This document shows, in pieces, positions 1-8,522 of a stretch of DNA of 64,000 bases. The DNA comes from Micromonospora sp. BL4 (GTDB taxonomy: Bacteria > Actinomycetota > Actinomycetes > Mycobacteriales > Micromonosporaceae): positions 1 to 64,000 of the forward strand of contig NZ_RCVJ01000078.1 of NCBI RefSeq assembly GCF_003667505.1, read 5' to 3'. The position numbers and the translations under genes are program-made. The notes beneath the pieces were generated by a model, which did no database searches, had not been told where the DNA came from, and worked only from the letters and a program-made list of their open reading frames with translations. The first letter of the stretch is position 1. Each line of letters starts with the position of its first letter.

Positions 1-7
1 GGGGTGG

Positions 8-1093
8 TCAGGTCAGGAGGGTTGTGGCGTGGCGGCCTGCTGCCGCTGCCGCGAGGAAGTAGGCGTGGTCCGCGTCGAGGCCCCGTCCCATCGTGGACAG
101 TGGCACGACGCTGGCCCGCAGCGCGGCGTCGAGACCGGCGGTGGGCACCCGGACGATGCGGTGCCGGGACGCCAGCGGGGCCAGCGCCGCGTCCACCTCG
201 GCGGCCAACGCCGGGTCCAGGTCGTCGGGCACCACCAGCTCCGCCGGGGCGAGCGCCACCCGTCCGTACGCGGTGAGGCTGTGGTGCGACACGCCCCGGT
301 GTCGGGGGCGGGGATCGGCGGCGGAGATCCGCAGCGACCCGACCGGTTGACCGCCCAGCGTGGCGATCGCGTTGACCGCCTCGCCGACGGCGACTCCGGA
401 GAAGCCCCACCGGGTGCCGGTGCCGAGGTTGCCGGGGCCCTGCGCGACCACGGCCACGTCGGCGCGCAGCACGTGCCGGGCGGCGAGCAGGCCGCCGTGC
501 AGGGTGGTGGCCTCCAGGTCGCCGCCGAACGACTGCCCGACGGTGATCGTGCCGGCCAGCTCGGCGCGCAACCCGGCGAGGGTGCGGGAGAACCAGGCCG
601 GCAGAGCCCCGCCGTCGGTGAGCAGGTACGCCACCCGGGCGTGCGGGGCGTCGGCGCGGATGCCGGCCAGGATCGCCGGCAGGGCCGAGTGCAGGTCGGC
701 GGTGACGACCGGCAGCCCGCCCAGGTCGTCGGCGTCGGCCAGCACGTCGCGGTGCGGTGACGCCTCCTCGTCGACGCCGAGCAGGATCGGTTGCAGGGGG
801 GTGTAGCGGGCCTTGACGAGGTGCCCCGCGTCGCGGGTGTCGCCGGCGTCCGGCGGGTCCGGCGGCAGCCGGTCCGGCAGAGCCACCACCAGGGCGTACC
901 CGCCGGTGCCCAGCCCCATCAGCAGCGCGCCGGCGTTGAGCAGCACGCGGTCGCCGGGCTCGGGCGTGCCGACCAGCTCCGGGTAGGCCAGCGCCCGCAT
1001 GCGGGTGCCGTCGGGCAGGTCGACGTCCAGCTCCACCGCCCCGGTCCACTGCCGTCGCAGCGCCGCCACCGTCCCCGCCCGCCATCGCACCAT
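8..1093 (-). CDS. DUF3866 family protein
   Basis: A 361-residue soluble protein matching the actinobacterial DUF3866 family from its overall length and gene neighbourhood next to the pafBC-tat block; no biochemical function is established. The N-terminal third is beta-rich and the rest has repeated Ala/Gly-rich alpha-beta segments, including VAVVAQGPGNLGTGTRWGFSG, which looks like a ligand-binding loop. The ATG at 1093 is preferred to the GTG at 1102 because a TAGCGT -10 element lies exactly 7 nt upstream of it, typical of leaderless starts here. The family call is from recollection of conserved sequence, so function stays open. Confidence 0.85.
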   Translation of the reverse strand: MVRWRAGTVAALRRQWTGAVELDVDLPDGTRMRALAYPELVGTPEPGDRVLLNAGALLMGLGTGGYALVVALPDRLPPDPPDAGDTRDAGHLVKARYTPLQPILLGVDEEASPHRDVLADADDLGGLPVVTADLHSALPAILAGIRADAPHARVAYLLTDGGALPAWFSRTLAGLRAELAGTITVGQSFGGDLEATTLHGGLLAARHVLRADVAVVAQGPGNLGTGTRWGFSGVAVGEAVNAIATLGGQPVGSLRISAADPRPRHRGVSHHSLTAYGRVALAPAELVVPDDLDPALAAEVDAALAPLASRHRIVRVPTAGLDAALRASVVPLSTMGRGLDADHAYFLAAAAAGRHATTLLT

Positions 1094-1100
1094 GACGGGC

Positions 1101-1106
1101 ACGCTA
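1101..1106 (-). promoter_or_regulatory. Leaderless -10 box for the DUF3866 gene
   Basis: TAGCGT on the minus strand, 7 nt before the ATG at 1093. It fits TANNNT and places transcription start on or beside the start codon. Confidence 0.55.
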
Positions 1107-1152
1107 GCCGCGCGGGTCCGGCGCCCCGCGCCCGGGTGGTCCGGCGGGTGGC

Positions 1153-2160
1153 TCAGCTCCGCTCGGGTTCGCCGCCGGAGTCCGGGTTCGGTACGGCCTG
1201 GGTGTCACGGGTCCTGCCGCCGGCGCCGGGCAGCGATCGGGTGGGGTCGAGGAAGACGTAGCGGATCTCCGGGAACCGCCCGGTGAGCCGCCGTTCGGCC
1301 TCGTCGGCGGTGGCTTCGATGGCCGCGCCGGTGGCCTCGTCGCGGAAGTCGACCTTCGCGGCGACCAGGATGTCGTCCGGCCCGAGTTGCATGGTCAGCA
1401 GGGTGTCGATCCGTTCCACCTCGGGCAGCGCGGCCAGGTCCTGCTCGATCTCGTGGCGCAGCCGCTCCGGGACCGCCCGGCCGACCAGCAGCGACAGGTT
1501 GTTGCTGGCCAGGATCCCGGCGACGGTCAGGAGCAGCAGCCCGATGAGGATCGACGCGATGCCGTCCCACACCTCGTCGCCGGTGGCCTGGGACAGGCCG
1601 ACCCCGAGCGCGGCCAGCAGCAGCCCGATCAGGGCCGCGCTGTCCTCCAGGAAGACGGCCTTGACGGTGGTGTCGGCGGTCAGCCGCAGGAACCGCCGGG
1701 GCGTGGTGTCCCAACGGCGGGACTCGCGGCGGACCTGCCGCACGGCCCGGGCCAGCGAGATCGACTCGATGACGAAGGACACACCGAGCACGATGTACGA
1801 GATCAGGTAGTCACCGCTGTGCTGGTGCACCAGGATGGTGGTCACGCCGTGGGTGACGGCGAAACCGGCGCCGGCGACGAAGGTGAACATGGCGGCGAAG
1901 AACGCCCAGACGTAGCTCTCCTTGCCGTACCCGAAGGGGTGCCGGGTGTCCGCCGGCCGGGCGCCCCGGCGCAGCGCCTGGAAGAGCAGCACCTCGGTGG
2001 TGGTGTCGGCGACCGAGTGCGCCGCCTCGGAGAGCATCGCGGCCGAGCCGGAAACTAGCCCGGCGATCAGCTTGGCCACCGCGATGGCGAGGTTCGCGGC
2101 CCCGGCGACGACCACGGTGCCGACGCTCTCGCTCTCCGGCCTGGCCCCCGCTTCCGACAT
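1153..2160 (-). CDS. Cation diffusion facilitator transporter
   Basis: A 335-residue CDF-family divalent metal exporter (zinc, cobalt, iron or manganese; the substrate cannot be read with confidence). The metal-site motif AHSVAD sits in the second membrane helix and an acidic partner in the fifth (WDGIASILIG). The roughly 90-residue C-terminal cytoplasmic domain is the usual CDF dimerisation domain. The ATG at 2160 is chosen over an upstream GTG because a TAGGGT -10 box lies 7 nt before it and because the extra N-terminal residues would be Arg-rich and unlike the family. It is divergent from pafB. Confidence 0.92.
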   Translation of the reverse strand: MSEAGARPESESVGTVVVAGAANLAIAVAKLIAGLVSGSAAMLSEAAHSVADTTTEVLLFQALRRGARPADTRHPFGYGKESYVWAFFAAMFTFVAGAGFAVTHGVTTILVHQHSGDYLISYIVLGVSFVIESISLARAVRQVRRESRRWDTTPRRFLRLTADTTVKAVFLEDSAALIGLLLAALGVGLSQATGDEVWDGIASILIGLLLLTVAGILASNNLSLLVGRAVPERLRHEIEQDLAALPEVERIDTLLTMQLGPDDILVAAKVDFRDEATGAAIEATADEAERRLTGRFPEIRYVFLDPTRSLPGAGGRTRDTQAVPNPDSGGEPERS

Positions 2161-2167
2161 GAGGAAC

Positions 2168-2173
2168 ACCCTA
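2168..2173 (-). promoter_or_regulatory. Leaderless -10 box for the CDF transporter
   Basis: TAGGGT on the minus strand, 7 nt before the ATG at 2160; it decides that start. Confidence 0.6.
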
Positions 2174-2277
2174 TGACCGGTGGCGGCGGCGCGCCGGGCT
2201 AGCGGTCCCCGGCACCTCCGATCCGAACAGATGTGCGGCACGCCCGCGCGGGTGCACGTCTCGGGCGCGTCGGCTGC

Positions 2278-2283
2278 TAGCGT
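2278..2283 (+). promoter_or_regulatory. Leaderless -10 box for pafB
   Basis: TAGCGT, 6 nt before the GTG of pafB at 2290, in the short divergent region shared with the CDF transporter. Confidence 0.6.
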
Positions 2284-2289
2284 CTACCC

Positions 2290-3288
2290 GTGTCGCGGAC
2301 CCGCACCGAACGCCTGGTCAACCTGGTGATCTGCCTGCTGTCCACGCGACGGTTCCTGACCGCCGCGCAGATCGCCGCGACCGTGCCCGGTTACGAGCAC
2401 GATCCGGACGACGCGCGTGACCACGAAGCCTTCCAGCGCAAGTTCGAGCGGGACAAGGCCGAGCTGCGCGAGCTGGGCGTGCCCCTGGAGACGGGGACGG
2501 CCAGCGTCTTCGACGCCGAACCCGGCTACCGGATCGCCCACCGGGAATACGCGCTGCCCGACATCCCTCTCGAACCGGACGAGGCCGCCGCCGTGGGCAT
2601 CGCCGCGCGGCTGTGGCAGCACGCCGGCCTCGCCGCCGCCGCGTCGTCCGGGCTGGCCAAGCTGCGCGCCGCCGGCGTGGACGTGGACCCGCAGGCCACC
2701 CTGGGCCTGGAGCCGATGGTCACCGTCGATCCGGCGTTCGCGCCGCTGACCGCCGCCGCCCGCGATCGCCGCGAGGTCGGGTTCGACTACCGGGTGCCCG
2801 ACCGGGACGCGCCCAGCCGCCGGCGGCTCCAGCCGTGGGGCGTGGTCTGCTGGCGTGGCCGGTGGTATGTGGTCGGCCACGACCTGGACCGCGCGGCGAC
2901 CCGCTGCTTCCGGCTGTCCCGGGTGGTCGGCGCGGTCCGGGTGACCGGCGCGCCCGGCGGGTACCAGCCGCCGGCCGGGGTCGACCTGATCAGCCACGTG
3001 GCCCGCTGGTCCGGGCCGGTGGAGCGCACCGGTCGGGCCACCGTCCTGGCCGCGCCGGGCCGGGCCGCCGGGCTGCGCCGCTGGGCGGTCGAGGTGACCG
3101 CCGGTCCGGACGGCGACCGGCTGGTCCTGCCGTACGCCGACCCGGACGGGCTCGCCGGCCAACTCGTCCGGTACGGCCCCGAGGTGCGCGTGCTCGATCC
3201 GCCCGAGGTCCGCGAGGCGGTCATCCAGCGGCTCAAGGAGATCGCGGCGCGACACGACGAGCTGGCCGTGACCGGGGGTGCCCGATGA
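2290..3288 (+). CDS. pafB: WYL-domain transcriptional activator PafB
   Basis: A 332-residue regulator with an N-terminal winged-helix domain (residues 1-80, RLVNLVICLLSTRRFLTAAQ) followed by a WYL domain and a C-terminal extension. In mycobacteria PafB and PafC act as a complex that activates the LexA/RecA-independent DNA-damage response. The gene lies directly before pafC with a 4-nt ATGA overlap and is followed by tatA and tatC, the same order as in mycobacteria, which supports the assignment. The proteasome accessory ligase pafA would be expected just outside this window or elsewhere; it is not seen here. Confidence 0.92.
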   Translation: MSRTRTERLVNLVICLLSTRRFLTAAQIAATVPGYEHDPDDARDHEAFQRKFERDKAELRELGVPLETGTASVFDAEPGYRIAHREYALPDIPLEPDEAAAVGIAARLWQHAGLAAAASSGLAKLRAAGVDVDPQATLGLEPMVTVDPAFAPLTAAARDRREVGFDYRVPDRDAPSRRRLQPWGVVCWRGRWYVVGHDLDRAATRCFRLSRVVGAVRVTGAPGGYQPPAGVDLISHVARWSGPVERTGRATVLAAPGRAAGLRRWAVEVTAGPDGDRLVLPYADPDGLAGQLVRYGPEVRVLDPPEVREAVIQRLKEIAARHDELAVTGGAR

Positions 3289-4349
3289 CCCGGCCGGCCG
3301 CCCGGGGCGGCTCCCGGGCCTCCGCCGACCGCCTGGCCCGGCTGCTCAACCTGGTGCCCTACCTGCTGGCCCGGCCGGGCATCGAGATCGCCGAGGCGGC
3401 CGGTGACCTGGGCGTCACCGAGCGGCAGCTGCGCGAGGACCTGGAGCTGCTCTGGGTGTGCGGGCTGCCCGGTTACGGCCCCGGCGACCTGATCGACATG
3501 GCCTTCGACGGCGATCGGGTGACCATCACCTACGACGCCGGCATCGACCGACCGCTGCGGCTCACCCCCGACGAGGCCCTCGCGCTCGTGGTGGCGCTGC
3601 GGATGCTCGCCGAGACACCCGGGGTGGCCAACCGGGAGGCCGTCGAGCGGGCCCTCGCAAAGATCGAGGACGCCGCCGGGGATCTGGTGGGCGCGCCGGT
3701 GGCGGTGCGACTGCCCGGGGACAACCGCCGGGTGGAGGCGCTGCGCGCCGCCGTGGAGGGCGGCCGGGCGCTGCGGATCACCTACTACACGGCCACCCGC
3801 GACGAGACCACCGACCGGGTCATCGACCCGCTGCGGATGCTCATGGTGGGCGGCCAGGCGTACGTGGAGGCGTGGTGTCGCCGCGCCGAGGCGGTCCGCC
3901 TGTTCCGCGCCGACCGCATCGACGCGATCACCGAGCTGGCCGAGCCGGCCACCGTTCCGCCGCAGGCCGTCCCGCACGACCTGACCGAGGGCGTCTTCCG
4001 CCCCTCACCCGACCTGCCGCTGATCACCCTGCGGGTCGGCCGGGGCGAGCGGTGGATCACCGAGTACTACCCGTGTGAGCGGGTGGAGGCCGGCGACGGC
4101 GACCAGTGGCTGGTCTCGCTGCGGGTGACCGACCTGGGTTGGGCCCGCCGGTTCGTGCTCGGCCTCGGCCCGGACGTCACCGTGGTCGCCCCGGTCGAGC
4201 TGGCCGAGCAGGTCCGGGCGACGGCGGCCGCCGCGCTGGACGCGTACGCCGTGCCCGCTCCCACCGCCGCGCCCCGGCGGCCCGAGGCCGACCCGACGAC
4301 GCCCGACGCGCCGTCGGGCGACCCGGCGGTGGCCGGCCGCACGCAGTAG
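3285..4349 (+). CDS. pafC: WYL-domain transcriptional activator PafC
   Basis: A 354-residue WYL regulator, partner of PafB. The N-terminal helix-turn-helix (ARLLNLVPYLLARPGIEIAE) and the WYL domain (ALRITYYTATRDE) are recognisable. Translation is coupled to pafB by the overlap at 3285-3288. The C-terminus is Pro/Ala-rich and its coding sequence contains a GC-rich hairpin (4301-4319) just before the stop. The TAG stop codon also forms the first three bases of the -10 box of the next gene, so the downstream gene can be transcribed on its own. Confidence 0.92.
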   Translation: MTRPAARGGSRASADRLARLLNLVPYLLARPGIEIAEAAGDLGVTERQLREDLELLWVCGLPGYGPGDLIDMAFDGDRVTITYDAGIDRPLRLTPDEALALVVALRMLAETPGVANREAVERALAKIEDAAGDLVGAPVAVRLPGDNRRVEALRAAVEGGRALRITYYTATRDETTDRVIDPLRMLMVGGQAYVEAWCRRAEAVRLFRADRIDAITELAEPATVPPQAVPHDLTEGVFRPSPDLPLITLRVGRGERWITEYYPCERVEAGDGDQWLVSLRVTDLGWARRFVLGLGPDVTVVAPVELAEQVRATAAAALDAYAVPAPTAAPRRPEADPTTPDAPSGDPAVAGRTQ

Positions 4350-4352
4350 GCT
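4347..4352 (+). promoter_or_regulatory. Leaderless -10 box overlapping the pafC stop codon
   Basis: TAGGCT, 7 nt before the GTG at 4360. Its first three bases are the pafC stop codon. Confidence 0.5.
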
Positions 4353-4359
4353 GACCGCC

Positions 4360-4605
4360 GTGCTGACATGGATCGTGCTCGCGGTGGTGCTGCTCCCGCT
4401 CGTGGCGCTCACGCTGGCCGTGCGGCCGGTGCTGGCGCGGCTGCCCCAGCTGCGCCGCGCCGCGGTGGCGCTGCAACGTCGGGCCGTCGAGGCGGAGGCG
4501 CTGCGGGACACCGCCGAGGCGTTGCAGCAGCGCGCCGAGGGTGTTCAGCGCCAGCTCGACACCGCCCAGCAGCGACTCGCCCTGATCAAGGCCAGGCGCG
4601 GCTGA
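4360..4605 (+). CDS. Small membrane-anchored coiled-coil protein
   Basis: An 81-residue protein with one N-terminal membrane helix (residues 2-24, LTWIVLAVVLLPLVALTLAV) followed by an Ala/Gln/Glu-rich stretch with heptad spacing that should form a cytoplasmic coiled coil. It sits between pafC and tatA, a position where short uncharacterised membrane proteins are common in actinobacteria. No enzymatic motif is present. A role as a scaffold next to the Tat translocase is only a guess from position. The GTG start is supported by the -10 box at 4347. Confidence 0.8.
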   Translation: MLTWIVLAVVLLPLVALTLAVRPVLARLPQLRRAAVALQRRAVEAEALRDTAEALQQRAEGVQRQLDTAQQRLALIKARRG

Positions 4606-4809
4606 TCGACCCGCGTCGCCATGCCGCCCCGGGCCGGGGCGCTCCGCCGCGGACGTGACCGCTGCGCGATGGTTGACTGATCATCGCGGTTGGTCAAGAC
4701 TTCACCGGCCGGGCCGCGACGACTGCCCCCGGCAGGTGGCAACCGGCCGATCCACACGTACGATGGGCTGCGTACCGCCCCCGGACACACAGAGCGACTG
4801 GAGCTTCTC

Positions 4810-5103
4810 ATGGGTGCCCTCAAGCCGTGGCACATCGCGGTTCTCGTGGTTGTGCTGATCCTGCTCTTCGGTGCGAAGCGGCTTCCCGACGCGGCCCGCT
4901 CGCTGGGTCGTTCGCTGCGGATCATCAAGGCCGAGACCAAGAGCCTGCAGGACGACGACCGCGACCTCGCCGAGAAGGCCGACGCGCAGGCCGGCTACCA
5001 GCCGCTGCCGCCGCAGGTCGGGCAGCCGCAGCAGGCGCCGTACCAGCAGGCGCCGCCGCAGCAGCCGGTCGCCGACCCGGTGCACCGCGTCCGCGACAAC
5101 TGA
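4810..5103 (+). CDS. tatA: Sec-independent translocase subunit TatA
   Basis: A 97-residue TatA: one short N-terminal membrane helix (residues 6-21), the conserved FG hinge ([16 protein letters not shown]), an amphipathic helix, then a Gln/Pro-rich tail ([13 protein letters not shown]) with no fold. TatA oligomers help form the pore for folded proteins in the twin-arginine pathway. The ATG at 4810 is preceded by a GGAG ribosome site (unlike the leaderless neighbours), and starts at the expected distance before the membrane helix. It is 18 nt before tatC and almost certainly cotranscribed. Confidence 0.96.
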   Translation: MGALKPWHIAVLVVVLILLFGAKRLPDAARSLGRSLRIIKAETKSLQDDDRDLAEKADAQAGYQPLPPQVGQPQQAPYQQAPPQQPVADPVHRVRDN

Positions 5104-5121
5104 CCGGGAGGCCCGAGCACC

Positions 5122-6075
5122 GTGGCCTTCGCACTGCGTAAACGCGGCCCGAGCACCTTCGAGCGTGCGTCCGACGGCTCGATGACGCTCATCGAGCACG
5201 TTCGCGAGCTGCGCAATCGGCTGTTCCGCGCGTCACTGGCGATCATGATCGGCTTTGGCGTCGGCATCTGGCTGGCCGAGCGGGTCCGGTTGTTGTTGTC
5301 GCAGCCGTACTGCGACCTGCCGGGGTCGGTCGACCCGACCTCCGGCAAGTGCCTGTTCGTCCAGCTAGGCCCGGCGGACCTCTTCCTGCTGAACCTGAAG
5401 ATCGGCCTGTGGGTGGGCCTGATCATCGCAGCGCCGATCTGGCTCTACCAGCTCTGGGCGTTCATCGCGCCCGGGCTGCACCGGCACGAGCGGCGCTACG
5501 CCTACGCGTTCACGGCCATGGCGGCGCCGCTCTTCGCCGCCGGAGCGGTGCTGGCGTACTTCGTCACCGCCAAGGGCCTCGAGTTCCTGATGAACGTGTC
5601 CGGCGATGACATCTCGACCACCCTGGAAGTCACCCGGTACATCTCGTTCGTCACCAACCTGATCCTGCTGTTCGGGGTGGCGTTCGAGTTCCCGCTGATC
5701 GTGCTGATGCTCAACTTCGTCGGCCTGGCCAGCGCGAAGCGGCTGCTCAGCTGGTGGCGCGTGGCGATCTTCGTGTTCTTCGCGTTCTCCGCCGTGGTCA
5801 CACCCACCCCGGACCCGTTCGGGATGACCGCCCTGGCGATCTGCCTCTCCGCGCTCTACTTCGGCGCGGTGGGCATCGCGTTCCTCAACGACAAGCGGCG
5901 TGGGCGCGGCAAGGAGGCCTACGCCGGCCTCGACGACGACGAGGTGTCGCCGCTGGAGCACGACCCGGAGCCGGTCGAGGCGGGGCAGCGGGTCGACGCG
6001 ACCGCACCGGTCGGCGCACCGGACCCGATCGCCGCGCCCGCTCCGATCGAACGCCGCTACGACGACATGACCTGA
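5122..6075 (+). CDS. tatC: Sec-independent translocase subunit TatC
   Basis: A 317-residue TatC, the receptor for twin-arginine signal peptides. The cytoplasmic N-terminus carries the family signature (MTLIEHVRELRNRLFRA) and six membrane helices follow. The conserved FxFPL-type segment in the middle (VAFEFPLIVLMLN) and VVTPTPDPFGM near the last helices are visible. The C-terminal 70 residues are an Asp/Glu/Pro-rich tail that is longer than in E. coli, as is usual in actinobacteria. Start is GTG, 18 nt after tatA, behind a GGGAGG ribosome site. Confidence 0.97.
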   Translation: MAFALRKRGPSTFERASDGSMTLIEHVRELRNRLFRASLAIMIGFGVGIWLAERVRLLLSQPYCDLPGSVDPTSGKCLFVQLGPADLFLLNLKIGLWVGLIIAAPIWLYQLWAFIAPGLHRHERRYAYAFTAMAAPLFAAGAVLAYFVTAKGLEFLMNVSGDDISTTLEVTRYISFVTNLILLFGVAFEFPLIVLMLNFVGLASAKRLLSWWRVAIFVFFAFSAVVTPTPDPFGMTALAICLSALYFGAVGIAFLNDKRRGRGKEAYAGLDDDEVSPLEHDPEPVEAGQRVDATAPVGAPDPIAAPAPIERRYDDMT

Positions 6076-6099
6076 CGGCCCCGCGTCGCCCGGTCCGCC

Positions 6100-6130
6100 G
6101 ACGCCGTCCCCGCCTACCGGGGGCGGCGTC
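6100..6130 (+). terminator. Hairpin terminator after tatC
   Basis: A 13-bp stem (6100-6112 with 6118-6130) with one G-U pair and a 5-nt loop, 24 nt after the tatC stop. There is no real U-tract, as is common in high-GC genomes. Confidence 0.6.
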
Positions 6131-6287
6131 GCCGCGTTGTGGGGTGGGCTCGGGATCGGCGAAACTCGTGTCGTGGCGGGCTCGCGCGGGATCCAGGGAA
6201 CCACCCCAACCTTCTTACGGAGAGCGGCCTGACCGGGACCGCCGGTGAGGGTCGTCCCGGCCGATGTACGGCGGGCGTCGCACCGGT

Positions 6288-6293
6288 TACGGT
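6288..6293 (+). promoter_or_regulatory. Leaderless -10 box for the lipid kinase gene
   Basis: TACGGT, 7 nt before the GTG at 6301; it decides that start over any upstream codon. Confidence 0.5.
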
Positions 6294-6300
6294 GCTGCCC

Positions 6301-7221
6301 GTGACCGCAGACGATCACTCGCTCGCCGGGGGCCCTGTCGCCGTGCTCGCCAACCCGACGGCCGGCCGGGGACGGCACCGTTCGCTGCTGCCCCGGCTGC
6401 TGGAGGGCCTGGCCGCCGCCGGGCGACCGGTCCGGCTGCTGTCGGCGGCGAGTCCCGCCGAGGCGGAGGCGGCGTGCCGCGCCGCGGTCGCCGACGGCGC
6501 CGGCGCGCTGGTCGCGATGGGCGGGGACGGCACCGTGCACCGGGCGATGCAGGCCGTCGCGGGCACCGCCGTGCCGTTCGGGGCCGTGCCGGCGGGCACC
6601 GGCAACGACTTCGCCGTGGACACCGGCTTCCCGGCCGATCCGGTGGCGGCGGTCGCGGTGATCGCCGAGGCGTTGCGCGCCGGCCGGACCCGCCTGGTCG
6701 ACCTGGCCCGGATGACCGGCGCCGACGGCGCCGAGCGCTGGTACGGGGCGGTCCTCGCGGCCGGGTTCGACGCGATCGTCAACGAGCGGGCCAACCGGAT
6801 GCGCTGGCCGCGCGGCCCCCGCCGGTACGACGTGGCGATCCTCGTCGAGCTGGCCCGGTTGCGGCCCCGGCGGTACACGCTGCGACTGGACGGGGTGCCG
6901 CACGAACTGGACGCGGTGCTGGTGGCGGTGGGCAACTGCCCGAGCTACGGGGGCGGAATGCGCATCTGCCCCGACGCCGACCCGACCGACGGGCTGCTGG
7001 ACGTGGTGGTGGGTGGCCGGATCGACCGGCGCACCCTGATCCGCATCAAGCCGCGCATCTACCAGGGCACCCACGTCGACCATCCCCTGGTGCGCAGCTA
7101 CCGGGCGCGGACGGTGGAGCTGAGCGCCGAGGGCATCACCACGTACGCCGACGGTGAGCGCTCGCTGGACCTGCCGGTGACGGTCAGCGTGGTTCCGGGC
7201 GCGCTGCGGCTGCTGCGCTGA
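6301..7221 (+). CDS. Diacylglycerol kinase family lipid kinase
   Basis: A 306-residue protein of the DAGK catalytic family (DgkB/YegS type), which phosphorylates diacylglycerol or a related lipid at the membrane. The opening strand VAVLANPTAGRG, the nucleotide-binding MGGDGTVH motif near residues 73-80 and the PAGTGNDFA loop near residue 100 are all intact. The C-terminal beta domain typical of the family follows. The last 38 nt overlap the 3' end of the convergent exporter gene. Substrate choice among diacylglycerol, sphingoid bases or other lipids cannot be read from sequence. Confidence 0.93.
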   Translation: MTADDHSLAGGPVAVLANPTAGRGRHRSLLPRLLEGLAAAGRPVRLLSAASPAEAEAACRAAVADGAGALVAMGGDGTVHRAMQAVAGTAVPFGAVPAGTGNDFAVDTGFPADPVAAVAVIAEALRAGRTRLVDLARMTGADGAERWYGAVLAAGFDAIVNERANRMRWPRGPRRYDVAILVELARLRPRRYTLRLDGVPHELDAVLVAVGNCPSYGGGMRICPDADPTDGLLDVVVGGRIDRRTLIRIKPRIYQGTHVDHPLVRSYRARTVELSAEGITTYADGERSLDLPVTVSVVPGALRLLR

Positions 7222-8101
7222 CCCGCACCGCCCCGATGCTGGCCGCGATGACCAGCACGATGGCGGCGCACTCCAGCAGCGTCAGCGCCTGCCGCAGCAC
7301 CAGCCAACCGGCGAGCGTGGCGATGGCCGGGCCGAGGCTCATCAGCACCGCGAAGGTGGCGGTGGGCATCCGGCGCAGCGCCAGCAGTTCCAGGGTGTAC
7401 GGCAGCCCGGAGGCGAGCACCGCGAGGGCCGTGCCGAGCGCCAGCACGGGCGGGTCGAGCAGCACCGAACCCCCGTCGATGATGCCCAGGGGCAGGGTGA
7501 TCACGGCGGCGAGGGTGAGTGCCAGGGCCAGCCCGTCCGCGCCCGGGAACCGGCCGCCGACCCGGGCGCTGAGCACGATGTACGCGGCCCACATGGCGCC
7601 CGCGCCGAACGCGAAGGCCACGCCGGCCGGGTTCAGCCGGTCGAAGCCGCCCTGCCCGAGCAGCGCCACGCCGGCCAGCGCCAGCCCCGCCCAGCACCAG
7701 CTGGCCAGCCGGCGGGCGGTGAACACCGACAGCGCCAGCGGGCCGAGCACCTCCAGGGTCACCGCCGGGCCCAGCGGGATCCGCTCGATGGCCTGGTAGA
7801 ACAGCGAGTTCATGCCGGCCAGCGCCAGCCCGAACGCGCCGGCCGCCGCCCAGGCCGACCGGTCGTACCCGCGCAGTCGGGGCCGGCACACGAGGAGCAG
7901 CAGGACGGCCGAGATCGTCAGTCGCAGGGTGACCGCGCCGGCCACCCCGGTCCGCGGGAAGAGCAGGGCGGCCACGGCGGAGCCGAACTGCACCGACAGC
8001 GCGCCGCCGAGCACCAGCCCCACGGCGGCGACGCCACCGCGCCGGGCCGGTGGCGCGCCGGCTGGACTCGACGCGGGCAGCAGGGTTTCCGTCACGGCCA
8101 T
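7184..8101 (-). CDS. EamA/RhtA-type drug/metabolite transporter
   Basis: A 305-residue member of the DMT superfamily with about ten membrane helices in two EamA repeats. The pattern LFYQAIERIPLGPAVTLEVLGPLAL matches the RhtA threonine/homoserine exporter subgroup. The likely role is efflux of amino acids or related metabolites. It converges on the lipid kinase gene and the two coding regions overlap by 38 nt at 7184-7221. The start ATG at 8101 leaves a short Ala/Pro-rich cytoplasmic N-terminus before the first helix. Confidence 0.9.
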   Translation of the reverse strand: MAVTETLLPASSPAGAPPARRGGVAAVGLVLGGALSVQFGSAVAALLFPRTGVAGAVTLRLTISAVLLLLVCRPRLRGYDRSAWAAAGAFGLALAGMNSLFYQAIERIPLGPAVTLEVLGPLALSVFTARRLASWCWAGLALAGVALLGQGGFDRLNPAGVAFAFGAGAMWAAYIVLSARVGGRFPGADGLALALTLAAVITLPLGIIDGGSVLLDPPVLALGTALAVLASGLPYTLELLALRRMPTATFAVLMSLGPAIATLAGWLVLRQALTLLECAAIVLVIAASIGAVRVSAAAAARPEPR

Positions 8102-8200
8102 GACGCTAGGCGGTCTGCTTCGGCCGCCCTCCGGCGGTGTCCACCAATGACCGGCGCGCCGACACGGCCGTTGACGGTCGCCAACGCGGTGCTACCGGCG

Positions 8201-8206
8201 TACCGT
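8201..8206 (+). promoter_or_regulatory. Leaderless -10 box for the antitoxin gene
   Basis: TACCGT, 7 nt before the ATG at 8214. Confidence 0.5.
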
Positions 8207-8213
8207 GCGTGGT

Positions 8214-8522
8214 ATGACCAGCGCGATGCGGAAACTGTCGATCTCCGTACCACCCGACGTGGCTGAGCGCCTGGAGCAGGAGTCGAACGCGAGCGCCTAC
8301 ATCACCCAGGCCGTCCGGGACCGCATGCGCCTGGACGCCCTCGATGCGGAGCTGGCCCATCAGGGCATCCAGATCACTGAGCAGGGCGTGGCCGAGGCGC
8401 GCGCCCGCCGTGCCGCCGTGGAAGCCGAGTGGTCGCCGGAGCGCCGGAACGCCCTGCGGGAGCGGGCGCGCCAGCACGTGCTGGACGCCGCCGCCGGCAC
8501 TGTCGAGCAGCCAGCCGCGTGA
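8214..8522 (+). CDS. Ribbon-helix-helix antitoxin-like protein
   Basis: A 102-residue protein. The N-terminal 45 residues (MRKLSISVPPDVAERLEQES) look like a ribbon-helix-helix DNA-binding domain; the rest is a charged helical region with repeated Arg/Glu, as expected for toxin-binding tails. It overlaps the PIN-domain gene by 4 nt (GTGA), the standard arrangement of a type II toxin-antitoxin operon. The ATG at 8214 is chosen because it follows a -10 box by 7 nt; another ATG four codons later also fits. Function is inferred from fold and context. Confidence 0.85.
   Translation: MTSAMRKLSISVPPDVAERLEQESNASAYITQAVRDRMRLDALDAELAHQGIQITEQGVAEARARRAAVEAEWSPERRNALRERARQHVLDAAAGTVEQPAA

Noticed and set aside
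4301-4319. GCCCGACG/CGTCGGGC hairpin as a terminator for pafC.
   Set aside because: It lies inside the coding sequence before the stop and has no downstream T-run; it may be chance in Pro/Asp-rich coding sequence.
5365-7083. A long antisense frame across tatC and the lipid kinase.
   Set aside because: It spans two unrelated genes and their terminator and has no motif.
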